Counted from the stretch's first letter, positions 21,743 to 33,399 are shown. The stretch: DNA of 64,000 nucleotides from Neurospora crassa OR74A (GCF_000182925.2 NC_026505.1:6014001-6078000); one strand, 5' to 3'. The notes: a model not told the origin generated them from the sequence alone. Made by a program: numbers and translations.

Positions 21743-24202
21743 ATGGCCTGGACCCGGCATTTCCGCCCGGAGGAGCCCAAAGTATTGAATCAAGAAGTTA
21801 TGAGAATCCCGGATTCATCCTTCTCAGCCAGAAAAGAGAGGTCGGGGTCCCGGTCATGGCCACGCTTTACCGCAGCAGCTCGAGCAGCGAATTGTTTGAG
21901 GAAGGCATTCAAAACCCAACAACAGAAGACCAATGATCTAGGCTTATGCCATGAATGCCAACGGATCAAACTCCACAACATCTTCGAACCGAACAAAGGT
22001 ATCAAAGCACAATCATGGCGCACCCTCAACCTTTTAGCATATCTGGATTTCCACACCTTACGGCCGTGCTGGGAACCAAAAAAGACGTGGCGCGTGAGCA
22101 TGAACAACCGCGATACGTGCCCGACGTGCGCCTTCCTTGCAGCCTGTTCATCAAGAATGGGTTTTCCGGTCGAGGAGTTTTCCAACAGTGGCTATATCGA
22201 GCCTGGCATCCGCAGGATAACAGGTGCCACCGCTTTTGCGTGCGATGACCCCGGTGCCGACGCAGGGTTCTTTGATGTGGAAGTACTGGAACTTAGAGTG
22301 TGTCCAGACGGCAACAAGCAAAGTCCTTGGGTCAGCGAGCTGCACCGAACATGGTCCGAGACTCATTACATCCTCCCCTGCCAGGACCACGGCGGCGAGG
22401 ATGAAGGGGGCTCAGACACAGTTAACTATGAGGTTATTAAGCAGTGGTTAAGCTTTTGCGAGATGGAGCACTCAACCTGTATCGACGCACCGTCGTTCCC
22501 TCTCTCCGACACCATTCCGGGACTGTGTCTCATTGACTGTCGTAGCAGAAAGATAGTGCCAGCAATAGGCCTCGGCAAGCCTCGATATGTCACACTCAGT
22601 TACGTATGGGGCACCTCAGGCGCCACTTCAATGACAACTCCCACGCTCCCCGAGGGTGACCAACTCCCAAAGATCGTCAACGACGCCATGATAGTTACCC
22701 TGAAACTTGGGTACAAGTACCTTTGGGTGGACCGGTACTGCATCCCCCAGAACGACCCATACGCGAAGCACATACAGATCCAGAACATGGGTAGCATTTA
22801 CTCCCTTTCAATCCTCACCATCATTGGTGCCGCCGGCGAGGACGCAGAGTACGGCCTTCCGGGAGTTAGCTCGGCCCCACGTGTTCCGCAGCTCTGGACC
22901 GATATCCCTTATAACGGTGGCAACAACCACTTGCAACTCATCTACTTCAATCCGCCTGATACGGAGATTCGCACGGCAAAATGGCATTCCCGCGGCTGGA
23001 CTTACCAGGAGGGCCTGCTTTCCAAGCGCAGACTCGTCTTTTCCGATCGACATGTCTACTTTCAGTGCCAGGAGATGCACACCACAGGCGAATTAGAGTT
23101 CAACGGGCGGGAATGGGGGTATCAAAAGCCACACCGTAAGAGAGAACATCTCGCGCGGCGAGACCACGTAGGGAAATCCATCAGCAAGAAGGAAGCCGTG
23201 TTTCCCTACCCCTGGGACTGGTGGGACTGGGAGTCTGCGTTTTGGGTACGGGTGGGAGAGTTCATGAACAGGACTCTGTCGTATGACATGGATGGTCTGG
23301 ACGCCATGAAGGGGATTATACAGACGTATCGGGACCAAACACCCTTGAGGTTCGTTTGGGGCTTGCCGTATCGTGGACCGGAACATTCGCGGGTGCCGGA
23401 GAATCTTAAGGCTGATGAGTATCGGGTCTCTCCGCCGCAGGGAATCTTCTTTGAAGTTGACACTCATCCTGCGGTAAGCGTTTGCGAGCTTTTAGGAAGC
23501 CTTTTCTGGAAGGATGAATGGCTAGCAAAGCCTGACTGCGCCGCGACAGGTAACAATACTACCGAAGTTTCACCGCGTAGAACAGTCCTCCCAAGTTGGA
23601 CCTGGGCCGGCTGGAAGAGCCTTCCAAGCCACGACGCGAGCGTCACTTCCGGTCGCTTGACGACTGGTCAAGGCTTCGGAACAAGCCAAACTCCCGTCAG
23701 CATCAAGTTTGCCTTCAAAGACAAGGATTTGGACTGGACAACGGACCACTCAGAAATCCTCAAGCGCTCCGAAATCATCGGAAAGTTACCCGATTACCTC
23801 AGCATAACCGGCTCAGTCTTTGAAGCCGACCTCATATGCGCCGAGGTCCAAGACCGAAAAGGCAACATCTCCCTTGTTTGGAAGTATGTCTCCCCGCCCT
23901 TTCTGGTAGGCAAGGAACAGGACCTACCGCCGGGTTTGTTCGAGCAAGTCAACGGAAGCTGTGTATCCCTGCTGGGTCTGCACCTCTACTCGAGAAGCTT
24001 CCCTCAGTCGACCAATTTCCTCGATTTCCACTTTCTGCTTTTTAAAAAGGTTGGGGAGGATGACGCTGGCCCGCTGTATGAACGCGTCACGAGTGTCTTC
24101 CTTGCGGAGCTGCACCACCACCATGAGCGGAGGGTGGAGTTGCCCGCTGGTCCTTGGCCGCCGGTGTTGGATAAGGAGGTGAGGAAGGTGAGGATTCGGT
24201 GA
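21743..24202 (+). CDS. HET-domain (heterokaryon incompatibility) protein
   Basis: ATG at 21743 (MAWTRHFRPEEP) gives 819 residues; the frame is open further upstream, but that part overlaps a good leader intron. The HET domain is clear: PRYVTLSYVWG at about residue 280, KYLWVDRYCIPQ at about 327, an AAGEDAEYGLPG block at about 363 and GWTYQEGLLSKRRLVF at about 418. An N-terminal region with CHECQ and CPTCAFL resembles the Cys-containing leader of many fungal HET proteins, and SWTWAGW sits at about 617. HET proteins are fungal cytosolic proteins, some of which trigger cell death after fusion of unlike hyphae; most have no known function. It stands next to a membrane protein and downstream of the six-gene array. 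Domain call is firm; involvement in incompatibility is not shown by the sequence. Confidence 0.92.
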   Translation: MAWTRHFRPEEPKVLNQEVMRIPDSSFSARKERSGSRSWPRFTAAARAANCLRKAFKTQQQKTNDLGLCHECQRIKLHNIFEPNKGIKAQSWRTLNLLAYLDFHTLRPCWEPKKTWRVSMNNRDTCPTCAFLAACSSRMGFPVEEFSNSGYIEPGIRRITGATAFACDDPGADAGFFDVEVLELRVCPDGNKQSPWVSELHRTWSETHYILPCQDHGGEDEGGSDTVNYEVIKQWLSFCEMEHSTCIDAPSFPLSDTIPGLCLIDCRSRKIVPAIGLGKPRYVTLSYVWGTSGATSMTTPTLPEGDQLPKIVNDAMIVTLKLGYKYLWVDRYCIPQNDPYAKHIQIQNMGSIYSLSILTIIGAAGEDAEYGLPGVSSAPRVPQLWTDIPYNGGNNHLQLIYFNPPDTEIRTAKWHSRGWTYQEGLLSKRRLVFSDRHVYFQCQEMHTTGELEFNGREWGYQKPHRKREHLARRDHVGKSISKKEAVFPYPWDWWDWESAFWVRVGEFMNRTLSYDMDGLDAMKGIIQTYRDQTPLRFVWGLPYRGPEHSRVPENLKADEYRVSPPQGIFFEVDTHPAVSVCELLGSLFWKDEWLAKPDCAATGNNTTEVSPRRTVLPSWTWAGWKSLPSHDASVTSGRLTTGQGFGTSQTPVSIKFAFKDKDLDWTTDHSEILKRSEIIGKLPDYLSITGSVFEADLICAEVQDRKGNISLVWKYVSPPFLVGKEQDLPPGLFEQVNGSCVSLLGLHLYSRSFPQSTNFLDFHFLLFKKVGEDDAGPLYERVTSVFLAELHHHHERRVELPAGPWPPVLDKEVRKVRIR

Positions 24203-24403
24203 TTTTGCGCTAGAAAGGTGAAATATCCCAACCACCAGCTTCTGTAAAGGTGGGTGATATACATCTCTGTTCTTGGCGGTAGCATGTCGAATGAGAAAAA
24301 ATCGAGAAATTGGCATGGTTCGTGGTTGTGATCATCAAAACCCTTGCGTGGCACAGACCAACCGCTCAGACTTCCCTTGTGTATTACAGTCAACTCACTC
24401 ATC

Positions 24404-26141
24404 ATGACGTTGGACAGTCAATCGTTCCTGACCTACTGCAGGCATGCAAGACGCACACGCAAGCCCTCCACCTGGCTTGTATCCTACATCAACACTTTCG
24501 ATCATACAGCGAGCATCATGTTCAGCGTCAAAAAGCAAGAGGGCGTCATCCCAATCGTACTCGATGCGGCCGCGCGGCCCAGCTCCAAGATCTCCGAGTT
24601 CTTCGGGGACACTCTCATAAACGAGCCAACCCCGAGTCCCGAGCGACGAAAAATCTTGCGCAAGCGACACCGGCGCCCACATCACGCAACCGCAGAACCG
24701 TTCACTCCGCCTCAACGGAAGGACTTGCGTCCCCGCAGCCCATCCAACATTCTCATCGAAGGCTGCGGTCTATCTCGGTACGCTTACCATCACATCACCC
24801 CCCTCCCCAACCCATCCCACATCAATATCAAAACTGACAGGCCGAAAAACAAGATTCACATGGCCCACATCCCTCGGTCTCCTTTCCCTCATCCTCTTCC
24901 TGCTTCCGCCTCCTTACCGCTTTCACGGGCTCACCACCCTCACCACCGCCCTCTTCATCACCGACGTTGTCCTCTTTATTCTCTTTTCGCTGCTCGTGCT
25001 TTGCTGCGCCTTGATTCACTCCAAGTGCTGCACTAGGCCGCGCCAGCCATGCCGCGAATTAACTTCCAACGCCGCAAAACTGGGGTCACTCGCTTATTGG
25101 CCGATGGCATGGCTGACGTTGGTTGCTTTTGCTGTGTTTCTTGCTGGGTATGGTGATCAGAGGGCTATGGCTGGGCTTAGAAGTGGGGAGGGGATTGGGA
25201 ATGCTGTTAGTGATGGAGGAGGAGGAGGGAAGAAAGAGCTGAGGAGGCGTGTGTTGACGATGATTGCTTATGTGATGTGGTGGGTTGGGGTGGTGTGGAT
25301 GACGGGGACGATGGTCTTTGTGATGGGGGTCTTGGCGGGGGTGGTGGGAGGGCAGAGTGAGCGGTGGGTGTTGAGGAAGGGACTCAACGTTAGAGGAGAG
25401 GAAGAAGATGAGGTGAGGGTGGTGTTGCCGGGATGTATGCTGACTTCTGCTTTTGGGATGGGGTTATTGGCGCTGGTGGGAGGACTGTTGGTGTCGGTGT
25501 TGGTGAGGTTGGGAACGTTATCAGTGGGCATGGCGACTCCGGTGTTGGTGTTGTCGTTCTGTGTGGAAGGAGTGGCGCTCTTCACAACACTATGCCTGTA
25601 TGCGGTGCTGCAGCAGGAGATGATACAGGTGGAAGGATGGGCGTCCGTCCACTTGATCAAGCTTTCGTTTTGGATGATGGGGTCGGCGAGCGTTTGTGCC
25701 GCGGCGGTACAGATGCTCGGAAGAGCCGTGGAGGACGTCAGTGCTATTCTCGGTGACGACGACACCCAAGTGGGAGCTTCAAGTGGGAACTTTTTCGACA
25801 CGCCTGCTACGGCGCAGGTTGCTCACGTGGTGTGCACCCTTTTGGCCTTGCTCCTCCTCGGCTTGGCCGCTCTCTGGCTTATTGTCTCGCTTGTGGCATT
25901 CGTGAGCTTTGCCATCCACAGAAGACTGTCATGGAAGGGGCAATGCAGCGATACTGTCATCCCGGTGGCGGCGTTGGCGCTTTCCACGGTGCAGTTCAAG
26001 TCAGACTTGAACTCGTCCTTCTTTGGCATTGTCACTTGCGTGTTGGTGGTGGCCGCAGCTGCTTCTTTTCTCATCAATCTTGTCCTGTGCATAAAGCAGT
26101 TGGTGAGTACAACGTTCTTGGCTTCGCTCGAACAGGAATAG
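24404..26141 (+). CDS. Divergent SLAC1/Mae1/Ssu1-type (TDT family) transporter
   Basis: Two-exon model: 24404-24777 and 24854-26141, intron 76 nt with donor GTACGC, branch CTGAC and acceptor ACAAG, phase 2; 553 residues. The polar N-terminal region is followed by about ten hydrophobic segments. The join gives RFTWPTSLGLLSLILFLLPP, and PYRFHGL follows at once, matching the first helix and the loop typical of voltage-dependent anion channel / C4-dicarboxylate and sulfite transporters. SLAYWPMAW follows later at the place where the family has a conserved block. Expected to sit in the plasma membrane and to move an anion such as sulfite or malate; substrate cannot be told. A later in-frame ATG at 24518 is an equally good start. 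Several glycine- and acid-rich loops are longer than usual, so it is divergent. Confidence 0.65.
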
Positions 26142-26589
26142 CGAGTGAGATGGCGAGAAATCCATCAGCGGAAGGAAGAAGATCGGAAGAGGATTCTGCC
26201 TATGGTTCTTTCCAACTTCGATCCTTGAGGATTACGACCAACAGACAATGAAGCGAGAGTATTCTGCCATTCTTTTGGCAATCTAAAGGTGTTCTGTTGA
26301 TAAAACGCGCGACGGGTGTTGTGCTCCGAAAAGCTGTGACAAATCACTCCACAACATATAGGGGAAGCTCTAGGCTTCCACTTTTGCACCATGCCTATCC
26401 CTTCTTACATCCCCGACGCCGGTCGCGAACTCCGTCAATCAGCGCCTTTTCTTTCTTAGCGCCGTATTCCTTCCGCTCGTCTGTCGGCTGTTGCACCACT
26501 CACGGTCCACCTTTCTTGACTCCGCCTCGACAATGGGGCACATATCATGATAAGCGAACTTTGCGACATCCACCGTCCGACTTCTTGGG
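26142..26589. other. Intergenic region
   Basis: No recognisable gene or repeat. Confidence 0.5.
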
Positions 26590-26758
26590 ATGAGATCTTT
26601 TACCAACGGTGTCAGTACTGATGCTGAAGGAGCATTAGTGCCTATGAACGACATGAAAGTTGGTGAGTTCGGGGCTATTGTTAGACTACAACTAAGACCC
26701 CGCCGTGTCTTCGACAGTCATGGCAGCCGGAGACGGAGGTGACTGTAAGCGCTTATGA
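26590..26758 (+). CDS. Possible spliced 37-residue micropeptide gene
   Basis: ATG at 26590 opens 24 codons (MRSFTNGVSTDAEGALVPM...), then a 55-nt intron 26663-26717 with donor GTGAGT, a CTAAG-type branch and acceptor GACAG. The second exon adds MAAGDGGDCKRL and stops at 26756-26758. Splice signals are good and the frame is kept. No family recognised; it could also be a leader open frame or a non-coding transcript. Confidence 0.35.
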
Positions 26759-27266
26759 TCATTAGAGGTATCCGACCTTGCAGTTGTTTCGTCCATTCCC
26801 AATCGGACCCGTCCGTGCCGCATTCCACGTGTTGCCTGTCATTATTCCCTTGAAGTTTCCGTTGTGTTGGGAACCAACGAGAGCGCGGGATGACATGCGC
26901 TTCGAAAGAACGAAATGCCAAGAGGTACGAGCATGAAGACGCCTGGGACTTTAAACTGTCAACGCGGTATAAAGACAGGAGCGTTAGCTGCTAGCTTTGG
27001 AACAAACAAGGGACAAACATTCCAGAAGGATCGAGACCACGGGACATCTCAACGTTTAATATCTGTCCCGCGATTGCAAGAAAGAAGACGGCCCAACAGA
27101 CAGCAAACACCGGCGCGAGCCGCAAACACATCTCCCCAGGGCATTGTTCGAGTATAAGCTTATTAAGACAAAAGGCTAAAAAGCCAACACACTCGTCAAA
27201 CAGATCGACAGGAAAAGAACTCACATCACTTTCACGACCTTCAAACTTCACCACCAAACGTCAACA
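26759..27266. other. Intergenic region
   Basis: Presumed promoter of the gene at 27267. Nothing else seen. Confidence 0.5.
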
Positions 27267-27800
27267 ATGTCCCTCCTCAAAGGCCAACGCTCCATCCAAA
27301 CCATCATCCTCCCCCTCCCCCCCTCTCTCCGCCCCACCTACGGGAACCACTTCTACCGATGGCTCTTCGCCATCTCCGCTCCCTTTTCCGGGATAGGCCA
27401 CCCCTCACAATCTATCACCTCGCCTTCCTCCGTCTGGGAGATATACGAAGTGGCGCCTCAGCCCGTCATCAGCTCTTTTTCCTCCCAGTCCCATACACAG
27501 TCGCAGTACCAGCAAGCCCATCAACAACCAACCTTCCACTACCTCCCCTCCGCCGACTTGACCACGCAACAACTACTCAACATGCAAGGGACGTTCATCC
27601 CGTTGTGCGTGGCAGACGAAAATATGCGGGATGTGTTTCTGGAGAAGGTAGATCGGTATATCACGTTTCCGCCGACGGATAAGGGGTTCAATGATCAGAC
27701 TTTTGTGCTGGGGGTTGTGGAGGAGTTGAGAGGGGAGGGATACTTGGGGGAGGGGGAGTATGCGGCTTGGGTGGAGGCTGTGGGGGGGTTTAGGGGGTGA
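27267..27800 (+). CDS. Hypothetical protein, possibly DUF6914-like
   Basis: ATG at 27267 in a good context gives 177 residues without introns. The N-terminal part (YGNHFYRWLFAISAP) and C-terminal part (VDRYITFPPTDKGFNDQTFVLGVVEELRGEGYL) fit the general plan of a family of small fungal proteins that begin with a YHWALI-type strand, pass through a W-x-Y/F-E strand (here VWEIYEV) and end in an N/D-C/Q-x-W/F-V helix; DUF6914 is the nearest I can name. Between them lies a Gln/Ser-rich linker. No signal peptide or membrane segment. Function unknown; the family name is a low-confidence guess. Confidence 0.6.
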   Translation: MSLLKGQRSIQTIILPLPPSLRPTYGNHFYRWLFAISAPFSGIGHPSQSITSPSSVWEIYEVAPQPVISSFSSQSHTQSQYQQAHQQPTFHYLPSADLTTQQLLNMQGTFIPLCVADENMRDVFLEKVDRYITFPPTDKGFNDQTFVLGVVEELRGEGYLGEGEYAAWVEAVGGFRG

Positions 27801-28101
27801 ATTCGATGAGGGAAACAAGTGGAGGTGGTGGGGGATCGGGGGATGGGAGGATGGCTGTTCTGAAGGGAAAATGGGAAGCCGGAGGATGAGAATCGGCAGT
27901 CTTTGAGGGTCAAAAGGGAAGTTAGGAGTGTTGGAGGTGTTGGGTGAGTGTCTGGGCGGTGTCATTGTTGTATCGAGCTGAGGGAGGGAGAATGTTGGGA
28001 ACACCATCGATTTGTGCTTAGAGAATTTACCCTAGCATTATGTACATCTTTCTCGTGATGTGACGGTCTCTTTACACTGGGTTGTTCTCCTTCTCGACTT
28101 C
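27801..28101. other. Convergent intergenic region
   Basis: 3' regions of the flanking convergent genes. Nothing else seen. Confidence 0.5.
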
Positions 28102-28347
28102 TCAGCCCGTATTCGCAAAACTGACTTGTTTCTTAACCCATGCGTTCCACCCTTCCTCCCAGTAGTACGAGCCATTGGACTGACACGTCGAGCAAGGGAA
28201 AGAAACCGTCCTGCCAGGTGTGTAGGTGGATACCGTTGTGCAGGGACTTAGCTTGCATCCCTTGAGCTGGACCAAGGTGCGGTACGAGTGCTTGACGACG
28301 TGTCCGCACGGGTAGGTGACTTCTCCTTCGAGCCAGATGGCGCACAT
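28102..28347 (-). CDS. Small cysteine-rich putative zinc-binding protein
   Basis: ATG at 28347-28345, 81 residues: MCAIW, then YPCGHVVKHSY, CKLSPC and PCSTCQSNG. The spacing of Cys and His (C...CGH...C...C...C-x-x-C) is like that of many short fungal proteins thought to hold zinc ions. There is no signal peptide, so it is probably intracellular. Five of its six cysteines lie in CGH, CxxxxC and CxxC contexts. Whether an upstream exon exists is unknown. Function unknown. Confidence 0.55.
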   Translation of the reverse strand: MCAIWLEGEVTYPCGHVVKHSYRTLVQLKGCKLSPCTTVSTYTPGRTVSFPCSTCQSNGSYYWEEGWNAWVKKQVSFANTG

Positions 28348-28611
28348 TGTTGCTTTGGACTGGTGGTTCTGCTAAGGATTGGGTTTCGAGAGTTCCTGTT
28401 TCTCTGGCACGCTGGTGAGGGCTGTAGATATAACCGCCGAAGATCTCTGTGTCCAAATGCTGTCCTCAGTTGCGTATCCGGGCCTCCTTGTTTGCCCAAA
28501 TACACGTCACGGCTTCCTTGAACCTTCGGCACTATCACTTACTGCACGCTTGTGACTTCAATCCGATTCACCAAGTAGCCTGCTTAGTGATTTCCCAGCC
28601 GTCATGTGCCA

Positions 28612-30260
28612 TCACAGCAGGTCAGGCAGAGAATATTGCTTCAAATCCTCCTCCAACGGCGCTACCACATGACCATACACGAGTCTTCTGAACTCATCAC
28701 CGTCAATGTTTGCCTTTGGTTGAGGAAACTTGCACTTGATGCACCGTTCAACAGCCCGCTTGTAGTTTGGACCGCCTTTCGTCTCGAGTCTGCCAAGCAG
28801 CGTGATTGCTGTGTCGTAATCGGAGAAAAACGATCCCAGCGTCGAAGGACCATGCTGTTTGATATGGCACTCGCGGAAGCAGTCAAAAGGTGTTCCGAGC
28901 ATGATCTCAATGAGGATGATGCCCAGAAAGAGCATTCCCTGGTTTGGGTGCACGCCGCCAGCGAGGCATTGTGGTGATTGGGCATCGAGTTGCATCGAAT
29001 CCGATATTTCGGGAAGTTGTCTGATGACAAAGGCCTCCTGGAAATGTGTCGTGCCATTACATCGGATGAGGAAGACGTCTTTCGTGGTCACCTTGGTTGT
29101 GAGCCACGGGGTTCCTGCCAGTTGGAGGACGCTGGATGCCAGGGTGTAGGCAAGTCGTAGTCTGTCTTCGTCATAGAAAAGGGAAGGAGCAGTAAGTTGC
29201 TCGGTCAATACCTCATGGAGAGATATGAAGGAGCATTGACCGTAGCTGTCAGAGGGACGGAGATGCCCTAATGCGTAGAGACCGTATCGTTCCGTTGCGG
29301 AAGCGTTGATTGTCGATGGTCCGACGATATGGCCGCAACAACTGCTTGTTTGTAGGCTGGGCAGCTGTCTTAGGGTTTCACAAAGGTCCATTATTATGTC
29401 TTCGTTTGGCGTTTCCGGTTTCGTGCTGACAACCTCAAGGGTCACAGTTTGAGTGGAGGAACTCGATGATGCTGTCACCTCTACCTTTCGGGACGAGTGG
29501 CGAGGCAGCAGGCCATGTCTCTTGATTGCTGGCATTTCTGAGAAGGAGAAGCCAACGGTTTTCTGGGCCCGTTTTGTTGGACGCTCGGCTACCAGAAACG
29601 CAGTCGGCTGCTGGCAAGTGGAAAGTCGACATTGTGGAAGTCGACTGGAAGGTTTGACCATGAAAGAAGACCATGGTCGATCGATGTTTCCGTGTGTGGT
29701 GTCCTGATCGGATATCGCAAGCTTCATCGACAAGTTCCTGACCACATCTTCATCCTCATCGTCTGGTATGACGCTGGTGTAGGAAGGTGTTGATAGCTTC
29801 AGGCCCAGAAGGTGGGAAGTAGGGCACTGGCAGGCATTCATTGCTGCACACAGTGCCTGGTAGATACCGCCTGATAGGGAATTCATGAGACGATATAACC
29901 TTCCGTTAGATCCTTTGTTCCTCTCGGGCTCCAGGTCGCAGTTCTGGGAGGTCAATGCCTCAAGGCTCGACACTCCATCTCGAATGCGAGTCAGCAGTTC
30001 CAGATACACAGACTTGTTGAGAGCGAATGATAATCTCTTGAGCTCTTTTCTGAAACTGACTTTATCCGGTAGGGGCTGTAACGAAGGTGTCTGTTAGCAA
30101 GACGCTCTCAGCAGTTTTCTTGGAGTTTTGTAAGAACATCCAGGAGCTCTCATACCTCAGCACCCGAACCTACGGGTAGGTTCAACTTGTCCTCCAACTC
30201 TTTGAGGGCTTTTTGAATACCTCTGAGATTCTCCTCAAAGACAGTGGCTGCTCTCCATAG
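28612..30260 (-). CDS. DUF7580-like protein, 5' end unresolved
   Basis: The main exon is 30075 down to 28612 (487 residues). It is preceded by an intron 30155-30076 (80 nt; donor GTATGA, CTAAC branch, acceptor TTACAG) and an upstream exon from 30156 to at most 30260. The upstream exon reads NLRGIQKALKELEDKLNL and joins in phase to a segment ending SFALNKSVYLELLTRI, which matches the helical start of DUF7580 proteins. Further on come RLRLAYTLASSVLQLAGTPW, a degenerate kinase-like core (GIILIEIMLG) and the typical end VVAPLEEDLKQ. The family is expanded in Sordariomycetes and often linked with HeLo-type or incompatibility proteins; biochemical role unknown. No ATG was found: the first exon overlaps, in another frame, the 3' end of the ankyrin gene, and stops in the DUF7580 frame lie just upstream. 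Confidence 0.7.
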
Positions 30261-31783
30261 CTATCATAATCCCAATCTTCTTCCGAATGTTCACGCACCC
30301 GAACGTCGGACAGATCATGAGTGGCATGCTCAGCCCTCAAGTCCTGAACTAGTGTCGCTATGACGTCGTCAGCCCTTCTCCTGGACTCTTTGGAGATGCC
30401 CTCGGCTTTGACTTTGGCAAGCAAGAGCTTGACAAGCTTGAAGCCTGCAACTCGGCGCTTTGGTTCAACAAATCTGTCCATGTAGCTGACGGCATAATCG
30501 AGTGGAGAGTTTCCAGCCAAATCCGTGATGTCCAGCGACGCCCCGTGCTCGAGAAGAACACCAATGAAATCTCTGATAGACAATCTGCGTCGACGCATCC
30601 ACTCATAAGCCACATGCTCCTGCTGCCAACGAGGCGTGTACCATCTATCATGTGATTCATGGCCAATGTACCAGTGCAACGGGCTCCGCCACCTTGGAGT
30701 AATCGGATGAGGTCGGTTACCGTTGGGGTCGCAGCCGAGCCGCAGCAGATATGTGGCTGCCTCTCTGTCATCTCTGTAGAGTGATGACCATAGTGGTGAA
30801 TAATCTCCCTCCACATCTGAGCCATGAGGGTACGGCCCCAAACTTGCACCTGCCTTAACCAGGGCATCAAGGATCAGCTCTAAGTGATGACGACCCACGT
30901 GGTTAGGTGACAGAGCCACTTTGATGGGTGTACGATGGTCCACTCCCTGAAATGAATTGATTGACTTGCAAATTGCAGGGTTTTCGAGTGCCACAGCCAA
31001 AAAGCTGACCGAATAGCCACTGAGAACCGCCTTGACTGCCGTATTGAGAATGGATCGTGTATCAACCTCTAGTGAGTACCGCACCGACGCTACCGGTTCG
31101 CGTCGGAGAAGGGTCGTGGCGGCAAGTAGGTTTCCATTGCAGAAAGCAAGGTGGAGACTGGAGGCGTGAGATCTGGACTGGCTGGTGCACTGGCACATGC
31201 CCTGAGCCGGCTTCCCAGGTATATCCACACGAGCGTGCTCGTCGAGCAACCAGCACATGGATGCGTTGTTTTGATCCCTAATGGCTAATTGGAGTGCCGT
31301 TCCGCTACCATGCAGTCCATGGGTTCTCCTGCTTCCCATTCTGTTCAGGTGGTAAGCCTGAACATCGAGGTTTGCGCCCCACTGTTGGGCGCTCTGCATG
31401 ACAGTGACAGAGTTATGTCTCGTTCCCCACATCAGAGCAACGATGTTGTTGCTGTTGCCTCTACCTTTGTAGATTTGCTGCTCGTAGAAAGAGCAGAGAC
31501 GCCGCGATGTCCTGGCTAATTTGGCCAGCGCACCAAGCTGCATGTCCGCTTTCAATGTGTCACCGATGACCATGTGTACCTCCAGAGGGAGTCTGGTAAA
31601 TGGAGAACTGCCATCCGCAGGTGGGGTTTCCGGTGACAGTATCTCTTTGGGTTGTATTCTTTTGGCTGCCTTCTTCTTGGTTTGCGCCTTCTTGACTCGC
31701 GTCTTCTTCGGTGCCATATTGGCTATTTCATCACGTTAGCTGATAGAGCTTTATTGCTAAGTCGAGAGGCGGCCATGACTCAC
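30182..31783 (-). CDS. F-box / ankyrin-repeat protein
   Basis: Coding part 31717-30182, 511 residues; a 61-nt leader intron (donor GTGAGT at 31783, CTAAC branch, acceptor ending at 31723) stands five bases before the ATG. The N terminus is very basic (MAPKKTRVKKAQTKKKAAKR), a possible nuclear signal. An F-box-like block follows (FTRLPLEVHMVIGD, LAKLARTSRRL), then about six ankyrin-type repeats, the clearest being TALQLAIRDQNNASMCWLL, SPLWSSLYRDDREAATYLL and GVLLEHGASLDITDLAGNSP. This combination suggests a substrate receptor in an SCF ubiquitin ligase. The last 26 or so codons overlap the first visible exon of the DUF7580-like gene in a different frame, so the two could be one fused gene through an unrecognised intron. 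Confidence 0.8.
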
Positions 31784-33399
31784 GGTAAATGTGATAGGGA
31801 TACGCTATGAGGTGTCGTAGGTGGGTTTCAGTCGTATTGTAATGATCGTATCGTGTGGATATCGGTGTCGAAAGACGAAAGTCGCACTTGCCAAATGGAA
31901 GATAGGCAGTTGGGGGTGCAAGGGACAATCCGGGAAGAAGCTGGGTCGAAATGTAGGATATATAGGAGTGGGTGGAGATTGAATGAACAGGAGAATCAGC
32001 GGACCCGAGGACTTGTGAAGGATATGTTGCGGGCGTATTAGTTGTGGTGAATGGGAGATCGCAAGGACTGCACCATAGGAGAACCTTCAAAAGCTCACCT
32101 GGCCCGCCGCTCTGGCATCTGCCCCACCGCCTCAGTTCATCCTAACCCTTCGAGACCATTCACTCCCCTCAGACAGCGGTACTACTGGTTGGTGATGTGC
32201 CTGCCACAGTAGATGCCTCTTTTCATCTTATGTTTTCGTTTGTGATGTGGCTTGCGCCTGAGAAGCCAATCTTCTGTCGCTCCACCGGGGAGTGAATGGT
32301 GAAGGTAGCCCACAATCGAAGAATGCAGGAATAACTTTACATCGAATGGTCCAACTATTCACGTACCCGTCTCGACGACGTGAGTCACAGAGTGAATGGG
32401 ATCAGAAGCGGATACATTGGTGAAGGCCCTTACTTAGGTAGAACCTGGACGGCTTGACCAGCCTTATTGAATGTTCTTCCCGCGCTTCGTATTGTCGAAA
32501 GTCTCGGTATACGAATGGACCCCATTTTCGCCGTTCTTTTTGCTGATATACGTATCCCATGTGGTTAGGTTGCGGGTTGACCAAATGGTGTATTTAGAGA
32601 GCGTTCAGGTGCCGGTTGGGGAAAGCATCGAGATGAATATATCAAGTGAGGGTAACGTTGCCGCGGAGCTAGGTGGTTGGATGGCCGGTTCCAACCGCGA
32701 GGGTGGTGACCACAGCGACGTTGAGATCGGCTGATATACTGACTGCTAGGAATCGCAACATCCAACTAATGTCGCAAGTTGTTCTCCTACACCTAGCAAA
32801 CAAGACTCTGCTTTGCTCGTCGGTTTCGCAGAAAACAAGCCGACGAGCTTGCTATTCGTGTAAATAGCTGACAATGGCAAAGTATGTAAAGCCGCTAGAA
32901 TGTCAGTCAATCGAAGGAGAAACAAGAACAAAGTCTCAAAGAGGTCATGAAGCTTGGACCCAACGCCGTTGCGGTCGAACTGACCTGCATCCAGAACTGC
33001 GGGCCTGTTAGATGATGCGAGTTAATCCATAAAATTCTTCCGAGATTGGAGGCTTCATATTTCAACATCTAGCGGTAGGAGAATGATGGACCCACTGATG
33101 TGTATAGGAAGGAAGGCGATGTGCAAGCCACAGTGGGCCCAAAAAATTTCAATACTGCCTCTGCTTGCCAGTACCGAGCGATTAGATCCAAACAAGCCTT
33201 CACATCATTTTGGCAAACGATATATGCCACGGTGGTACGTCTCAACAAACATGACATGTATTGCAGGCAGCACAGAACATCGTTGTGGACACTGCTGGCA
33301 ATGCACAATAACCAACAACGGAGCGAAACAAGGAGTAAAAATTGAACCAGACAAACTCCAAAACAAAACAAGAAAGCACTTTTAGCCAAACAGTCCGCG
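31784..33399. other. Intergenic region
   Basis: Promoter of the ankyrin gene at 30182-31783 and 3' region of the next one. Only short open frames; no gene, RNA or repeat recognised. Confidence 0.5.
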
